From Zonotrichia leucophrys gambelii (Eukaryota > Chordata > Aves > Passeriformes > Passerellidae): a DNA stretch of 64,000 nt. Numbering within the stretch: the first letter of the stretch is position 1; each line of letters starts with the position of its first letter. Below, in pieces: positions 57,588-64,000 of the stretch. The notes under the pieces are model-generated. The model did not search any database and was not told where the DNA came from. It saw only the letters and a list, made by a program, of their open reading frames with translations. Where the stretch lies: the NCBI RefSeq assembly GCF_028769735.1, contig NC_088178.1, forward strand, positions 1,798,001 to 1,862,000, read 5' to 3'. The translations under genes were made by a program, and so were the position numbers.

Positions 57588-58224
57588 TGACCACAGTCAC
57601 ACCTCCCTCAGGAGGGGACATTGCTGATAACAGCTATTGAATGTCCCTGCATGGCTGATAAGAACTGCAGCATCCCATTGGGAGATGTGAGCCCAGAGGG
57701 AGGAGCCAAGCATTCCTGCCTGGATACAATCTGAGGTTTCAAACATTCCTACCTGGATACAATCTGAGGTTTCAAACATTGCTACCCAGATATAATCCAG
57801 AGGTTTTTGGGCTTCTCCACTGGATTCCCCAGAGGAACAGCAGCTGCCTCTCCTTCCACTGGATCTTCAGAGGAAGAATACATCCTTCTCTGCAGATCCC
57901 TGCTCCAGCAGAACCACCCCTGACACTGCAGGAGGGCTGCAGCCACAATTCCAATGGGACTGCCACCAACACCCTGACCCACAGGGTGTCAGGCTGGGTT
58001 CTGACTCTGTCAGTGTTGTTCTAGTGTACTGCATTGTTTATTTTATCTTTTTATTTTCCTTCCCTATTAAAGAACCGTTATTTCCTGCTCCCATATTTTT
58101 GCCTGAGAGCCTCTTAATTTTAAATTTACAGCAATTCAGAGGGGTGGGGAGGGTTTACATTCTCCATTTCAGGGGAGGCTCCTGCCTTCCTTAGCAGACT
58201 TCTGTCTTTCCAAATCAAGACATT
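57588..58224 (+). mobile_element. ERVL-type LTR, family H
   Basis: Sequence from TGACCACAGTCACACC to about CCAAATCAAGACA includes a CCTATTAAAGAACCGTTATT poly(A)-type region (ATTAAA 58066-58071). It also includes a CCTGAGAGCCTCTTAATTTTA segment and a GGCTCCTGCCTTCCTTAGC segment. I recall these as typical of ERVL-like LTRs in birds. A 33-bp unit (CCTGGATACAATCTGAGG, then TTTCAAACATT) is repeated two and a half times at about 57711-57810. I could not find a target-site duplication, so both ends are approximate. Confidence 0.65.
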
Positions 58225-59464
58225 CCCTTCAGAGGCCTTCCCTGCACATCCTGAACCCAGGAGCTCTGACCCCATCCCATGGAAACCAAACCCCCAGGCC
58301 TCTGTGCCTTGCTCATGCTCTCCAGAGACCCAGGACAGGCAAAGCCCATTTTGCAAAAATCTTTGGAACTGTTTTTTTTATGGTAGGTTGCATAAAACTT
58401 TAAGATAGAGGAATACATCAGAGCTCATCACATCCCCATCCTCCTTTCATCACCATCCTTGCACAACCTGCTGAACTTGGAGCAAGGTCTGTGAACTGTC
58501 CAGACTCATCCCCCTGTGCAGCACTTCTCCACACCAGGGAATCTGTTCTGCAAGCAGCTTTATCCTGCTTTGTCTGGTTTTTAACCTAGTATTATATATA
58601 AAGTATTCTCCCCTGCTTCTCTTCATTGCCATCTACCTTCCTCTTCTTTCTGGTTCTGCATCTCATGAGCTATTTCCATTATTGTGAATTCCCTTGCTCT
58701 TCCAGAGTAGATAAGAACACTTTATATTGGTGATAAGGTAATTTAGAAATAAACTTCTCACAATCAAACTGAATAAACAGATGTATATGAGTGCACGTGT
58801 TTCAATTGGACACTGGTTTTCCAAAACATTTTAAAAAAATGTTTTTTGAACCTCCAACATTCTGGAGCCAAACTCCTCCAGCCCTGCAAGGGCCCAAGTT
58901 CCCCCCAGAACATCTGGGACACCAAGGACAACCAAATACATTTCATATTGGAAAATAAGAAAGTTCAGAACATTCAAAAGCTGTGAAAACAGAAATTTCT
59001 TGTGTCTCATTTTGGGGAAAAACTGGGTTTTCTTTGCTTTTCTTTTGCCCAGAAAAAAATATTCAAAACAAGTACTTCTTAAATGTTTGCACAAGAAACC
59101 CATGTCTTGTTTGAAAAAATTTCTAATGAAAAATATCCAGTGGGTCCCAGAGGTGAGTTCATTCCATGGTCACAATCTTTTGATGGTGGTGGGGTTGGTA
59201 AGAGACACAGTGAAGAGCCAACAAACATCCTTTGCTGTTCTGTGCTTGTCCCACCCTCTCTGCCACAGACTTCCCCTTGCTCTCCATTCTCTTGGCAGAA
59301 GGCAATGTGGTATTTTGTTGCAATAAGGTAGAAAAATCATAAAGAAAGGCTTCATAAAATCAGTCCTGCTCTCCTAAATTCAGTGGCTGGCCATGTCAAG
59401 CTGGCACTTTGCAGGTTCCATGTGAAAGCAATCCTGGTGTGAGCAGTTCATTAACATAACAATC
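58225..59464. other. intergenic DNA with dispersed repeat L, copy 2, at 58847-58928
   Basis: No gene was recognised. Repeat L copy 2 (58847-58928) matches 53965-54046 in the same orientation. AT-rich sequence surrounds it. The 108-codon frame at 59000-59326 has no recognisable domain. Confidence 0.55.
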
Positions 59465-59470
59465 TATTCC

Positions 59471-59734
59471 TGCATGAAAAACAAGCAGCACCTGTATAAA
59501 CTGTTTTTAAACCCTTAGATAGAAAAATAAAAACTGTCTCTCACAAACAACTTTTCCTGCACGTACACACCAATAGTTTGAGTGACCAATCAATACAGGA
59601 TAACAACTTGTTACTGACCAATAATTGGCAAGAAAGCTACTGACCAATTGGAAATTGTAAAACTGTATAAAAATGAGTTATGTGAATAAAGAATGGGCTT
59701 TTTCCACCATGAAGAAAATGGAATTTCTGTGATT
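59471..59734 (+). mobile_element. probable short solo LTR, family F
   Basis: TATAAAAA (59666-59673) is followed by AATAAA (59685-59690) and a GGGCTTTTTCCACC segment. TATTCC occurs immediately before TGCATGAAAAACAAG (59465-59470) and again at 59735-59740, fitting an exact 6-bp target-site duplication for a 264-bp element. The 3' end would then read CTGTGATT, not CA, which is unusual and lowers confidence. It is a single copy in the window. Confidence 0.5.
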
Positions 59735-59740
59735 TATTCC

Positions 59741-60504
59741 CATAGTGTTTATTGTTAGTTTCACTCCAACCATGGAGCCTCATTTCTTGCACAGCCTCCC
59801 AGGACAAGCCCAGGTTTTTGTGTGCAGATGAAATATGGCTCTGCTGGTGCAGGCTGGTGGGTTTTCTCCATGGGCAGCTTGCAAGGACACTCACCCATGG
59901 CATTGTGGCACCATCCTGAGCCCAGTGCTCTGCTCCTGCTTTCCCTGGAGCTCTTGGTGTGTCTGTGCAATGAGGAGTGAGGCCCAGAAGAGGCACTGAC
60001 CTAGAAAAGTGTCACTTGTCCCACCACTGCTAATGACCAGTGACACTCCAGCCCCTCCAAACAGGTGAGTGGAGCTCTCTTTGTTGTGCAGAAGAGCTCA
60101 AGCCCCTCCTCAGAGCAAAAGGAAATGGAACGCTGATGATATTTGGATCCGAGGCTGGAGCTCCTCCTTGGATCCCAGAGCTCAATTCCATCTGCTCAGA
60201 CAATATTTGCATTCTTCCCACTGCAGTTTTCTGTGCCTCCAAGCCTTACTACTGAATGAGGAGGCAGCCATGAAAAGGAAGAGAAGAAAGGAAAAGAGGG
60301 AAAAGAACAAGAAAAGAACAAGAAATGTGGGACGTTTTTATTGAATTTCTAGGTTTGGTTATGCTTCCAGCTGTTGTCTCACTGTGCTGGAAATTTTTGT
60401 GTAAGATGGGCAAGGAATATAACCTTGGAAAAAAGGAAAACCTGAGAGGTTTGAATAATCACATCCTACCAATGAACTAGTGCCGCAAACCTGATCATGA
60501 AATC
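59741..60504. other. intergenic DNA with an A/G-rich tract
   Basis: No gene was recognised. A purine-rich tract at about 60270-60330 consists of AAGAG/AAAAGAACAAG repeats. Confidence 0.6.
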
Positions 60505-60780
60505 AGTGTCACAGAATGGTTTGGGCAGGAAGGGACCTCAAAGATCATCTCATTCCAATATCCTGACATAGGCAGGGACACCTTCCACTGGACCAGGTTG
60601 CTCCAAGCCTTGTCCATCCTGGCCCTGAGCACTTCCAGGGATGGGGGAGCCACTGGGCAACCCATGCCAGTGTCCCACCACCCTTGGGGAGAAGAACTTC
60701 CTCCCAACATCCAACATGAATCTACCCTCCTTTAGTTTCAACCCATTCCCACTTCTCCCATCACTAATGCCTCTCTAGCT
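60505..60780 (-). mobile_element. CR1 LINE 3'-end fragment
   Basis: On the + strand it begins CACAGAATGGTTTGGGCAGG and continues AAGGGACCTCAAAGATCATC, GGCAGGGACACCTTCCACT, TTCCAGGGATGGGG, CATCCAACATGAATCTACC and CCCATCACTA. This is the well-known 3' part of the avian CR1 non-LTR retrotransposon in reverse orientation. It is 5'-truncated as most CR1 copies are, and the 8-bp terminal repeats are not evident. It has no coding capacity. Confidence 0.9.
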
Positions 60781-62626
60781 CACAATATCAGCACCTGAAA
60801 CATTTCTCCATCCCATCAGTGAAAAATATTTCCTGTTTGCAGAGCAAGCTTCCATCCCTGCGGTATGAAGCACATCCTAAAACAAGGGCTGGGAAACATT
60901 TGTCAGCAATGTACAGAAATCAGTACATTGCAGCAAATGCTGCAGCCATCTTGCTGAAAAACAAAATGATTAATGACACTAATGTGTAATAATTAAACAA
61001 TACTCATGGAAATGGATTGTGGGCTGCTCTTGACATGGGCAGGGTATTGTTCAGTTGGATCAATGGGATGTTCTTCAGAGATGCAGCAAGCTGCAGGGAG
61101 GTCTTTGAACAAGGCTATGACTCTTTTCTAACAACAAAACATCACAAAAGTAATCACACCTCAGCAAGAGCTCCAGTTTTCTGGTCAGAAACACCAAAAA
61201 TCCAGAGCACTGATGGTCCAATTTCCACAGCCACCTTGCACCAGCTTGCCTCTGCTCCCACTGTAAAATCAGTCACTGGTGTTAGGGCTTCTGAAAATCC
61301 CCTCTCTCAGATTCATTTCAGACTGCTGTGAAATGCTTCTTCAACTCTTATATCAGTCTGAACACCCCTTTTTCAGAAATGGCTTTGTTCTCCATTCAGA
61401 CTGTGCCTGCCAGCCACTGGAGGCATGGAAGCAAAGATGGTTTTGGCCAGTGCTGCTGAGATTTTGGCTCAGAGCAGATCCCTGACTCCACCACAAGGCC
61501 CCAGCAATGTCAGCTCTGCCCAAGTTCCTGCTCTCCCTTGCTGCTGCTGGGGCCAGGATTTCACACACTGCATTTAAACTGAGTCCAGAGGCCATTCCTG
61601 TCAGTGTCAGAGCAAAGCCCTCCTGAAGAAGCCACCAGCAGCACTAAGAAAACTCAGAAATCTCAGCCTGTGCAAAACCAGTGCAGGAATTTTCCCTTAG
61701 TAACAAACCCCTTAGCATCTTCTGTTTTGGAAAGTATGAAAATGTTTCCATATATATTTTCCAAGACGCAGCCCTCAAGAGTCTTGTGATGCCCTGATGC
61801 TGAGAAATCCCTCTGCTTGGCCCAGGAAAAGAAAAAAATAAAAAAGGATGGCCTGTGGTGCATCTGAAGGATGGCAACATCCTCAAGCATCCCTAAGCCT
61901 TGTTATCCCTGTTTGTTCCCAGGGCTTTGTGCCAGGTTTTTGGGGGTCTGGCATCTCTGGGGGTTTTGTCTGGATGCTGGGGCAATGCTCCTGAGTGTCT
62001 GTGGCCTTCCTGTCCCACAGCAGCACCGAGCCCAGCCTGGGGGCCCCAAGGCCTGGAGAGCACGGCAGGAGCTTGGGCTGGGCTCCCCAAACCAGAACCA
62101 CTCTGGAGGCTTTCAGCACTGACACAGGATGACTCCCTGACAGCAAGGAAAGGTTTCCAAAGATTTCCATTACCCACATCCCAGACAGTCCCAACTTAGA
62201 GTCAACTCGGTGTGCTGGCAGAGCTGATAAAGTCCCCTGGGCAACAGCCTGAGGCTCAGGACCCTCCCTCAGGGTTTCTGCTGGCCAGACTGACACCGTG
62301 CCAACATCCAAGTCCTGGGGTCAGCTGTTGTTGTGGCTCCCTCCCGATGTCTCTGCAGGGATCCTGCCTCCAGGGAGATGAGTCACACCTGACACAGAGG
62401 CTGAGGAACCCTCTGGAGGAACCCTCTGAGCAACCCTCACAGAGGCTGTTGGCTTACAAGGAAGGAGATGCTGCCAACACCAAATTTTTTTTTGTGAAAA
62501 AGAGCTGACCCCAGAGGGTGCCCAGCCCACAGTGGAGGAGCCTTTTCCATCCTCAGCTTTTCCCCACCTCCCCACGTGTGCTCACACACGAACAGTAGGG
62601 CCTGGGGGGTCCCCATCACATGTGGG
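60781..62626. other. intergenic DNA, no gene recognised
   Basis: Mixed sequence with frames up to 142 codons (61883-62311, minus) and no recognisable domain. A T-run at 62483-62491 and an A-rich stretch at 61828-61843 are the only distinct features. Confidence 0.55.
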
Positions 62627-62632
62627 CCTCAG

Positions 62633-63323
62633 TGTAAGAGCCTGAATGAGGGATGTGGGACTCCAGGGGCTCTCCAAAATGCAGTTTATTCCATCCAAGG
62701 TGTTACAGCAGGACAGAGCCTGTGCCTACAGCTGTCAGCTCCAGCTGCAGGCAGGCCTGGACACCCTTAGTTTAGGTTACAATGCATTCTATACTATTCT
62801 TTTGGTTACAATGCATTATATACTTTTCTTTTGGTTACCAATGCATTCTATACTTTTCTTTGCTGAGCATCTTAATACAGTAGAACCAATCTATACCTTA
62901 ACTTTTATCTATAGCCTATCATAACTGCTATAATTACCATATTCATGTTACTGTTCTCCAATCACTAAAAGTTAGTACATTACAGTTTCAGCTAGAAGTT
63001 GTTTTTCAGTTTTCTTGCAGTGGAAAATTCTGAGACCTTTTTTCTACTTGCCACATTTTCTGACTTGTTTGCCTGTTCTTTCTGCTTGGTAAAAACATCT
63101 TCATTTTTGGGATGGGTTTATCCTTTCTTCTAAGTCATAAAAACCCCTTCTAACTAATAGACCATTTGCCTTCTTGGTTATCCAGTAAGACTGGCTCAGC
63201 AATTCTTTTCCTCTATATCAAAACTTGCTTCCATCTCTATTCCTTCTTCAGATTTTACATTCAAAAATCTTCCTGCTAAGATATCTGTGAGACTTTCTTG
63301 TCAAACTTTCATCCTTCCCAAGA
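62633..63323 (-). mobile_element. solo LTR, family B, copy B2 (uninterrupted)
   Basis: The + strand runs from TGTAAGAGCCTGAATG to ATCCTTCCCAAGA, flanked by an exact 6-bp target-site duplication CCTCAG (62627-62632 and 63324-63329). At 691 bp it is intact and very similar to B1. The sense poly(A) signal is the complement of 62685-62690. The sense 5' terminus has TC instead of TG, a single mutation. It supplies the empty site for the A5 insertion in B1. Confidence 0.93.
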
Positions 63324-63329
63324 CCTCAG

Positions 63330-64000
63330 GCTCCCCCAAAGAACCAGGAAAGCATGTGGGCAGCAGCCACCCTGCAGAGGAGGGAGTTTGCTTCCCCAAA
63401 CCCACAGAGATCCAATAACCAAAAGCGACGGGCCAGGAGCCCCTCCAGGCGTCTCGGGTGGGTTTTTAATGCAACACTCAGGCAGAATTTTTGTTCCAGG
63501 TTTTGCTCTGAATTGATTTCTTAAGCACACAGACATCCAAGCCTGGGCCTCCAGCTTATTGGTTTGTGCAAGAGCTCTTTTGCCTGTAAAGCCCCAAAGT
63601 CCGTGTCACAGCTCCTCTGCACTGCGCGACGCCTGGCAGAAAGAAATGGCACAAAAAACTGTTGATAGATCATCTGGGGAAGGCCTGAGCTCCAGCCAAG
63701 ACAGATAAAAATAAAAGAAATTAAAATAGTTGTGTGTGTGTGTGTGTTTTATGAAGAGAACGTTTATATTTTTAAACTAGGAGTAATTGTATTCTGTATC
63801 TGAAATGGCATCTGAAAGTGATTTAGTGGAACAATGTGGTTTCTGATTGGTGCTTGAACTAGTTCCAAAACATTTTTTATAATAAGCATCATAAAGATCC
63901 CAATTATCTGATCCTTTTCCCTAACATGGTCAGAGAGGATGTTTCCAAAGAAACTGCTTTTTGGGTTGGGTTTTTTGGTTTTTTTTTCATTTGTGACACT
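63330..64000. other. intergenic DNA with a short (TG)n run
   Basis: A TG dinucleotide run lies at 63731-63748, with AT-rich sequence after it and T-rich sequence at the window end. CpGs at 63600-63632 (CACTGCGCGACGCC) and the following AGATAAAAATAAAAG are mildly unusual. No gene was recognised. Confidence 0.6.

Overview
The window looks like nuclear DNA from a bird, most likely a passerine. Three things point that way: chicken-repeat-1 (CR1) 3'-end sequence at 60505-60780, many solo LTRs of avian endogenous-retrovirus type (most with 6-bp target-site duplications), and long microsatellites and minisatellites. I assigned the organism from memory of avian repeat families, not from a database search. 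I see no bacterial, phage, CRISPR or operon-like content. No gene with a convincing exon-intron structure could be recognised. Almost every long open frame falls in a tandem repeat or an LTR, or is a chance frame in GC-rich intergenic sequence.

The main content is a dense set of LTR-derived elements that I delimited by comparing copies inside the window. I use letters because I could not check names. Family A has nine copies (4759, 10734, 15070, 17617, 22911, 25950, 26996, 44984, 54657). Family B has two (22300 and 62633). Family C has two (30405 and 40699), ending TG...TA. Family D has four (about 3780, 8331, 8949, 38455), and two of these form a near-perfect inverted repeat. Family E has three (21366, 44287, 54066). 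Single copies are F (59471), G (42044), H (57588), I (37744), J (about 3355) and K (13132). Element T (14115-15058) is the most complete: a 5' LTR, a tRNA-Trp-type primer-binding site, about 380 bp of non-coding interior, a polypurine tract and a partial 3' LTR. Together LTR material covers very roughly a fifth of the window, against one short CR1 fragment.

Region by region: 1-5 kb holds plain intergenic DNA, a 260-bp polypyrimidine microsatellite and elements J and D1. 5-13 kb holds a GATA-motif duplication, the D3/D2 inverted repeat and A2. 13-18 kb holds K, the T/A3 nest and A4. 18-21.5 kb holds two minisatellites. 21-27.4 kb holds E3, the B1/A5 nest and the A6/A7 inverted pair. 27-42 kb is mostly unique sequence with C1, I, D4, C2 and a 41-kb minisatellite. 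42-48 kb holds G, E1, A8 and an 0.8-kb minisatellite. 48-64 kb is mostly unique with E2, A9, H, F, the CR1 piece and B2.

No genes can be said to work together here. The functional candidates are several non-coding stretches that look like conserved or regulatory elements (notably about 23540-23830) and two minus-strand stretches that could be exons (55551-55770 and 33759-34039). Each needs cross-species alignment to confirm.
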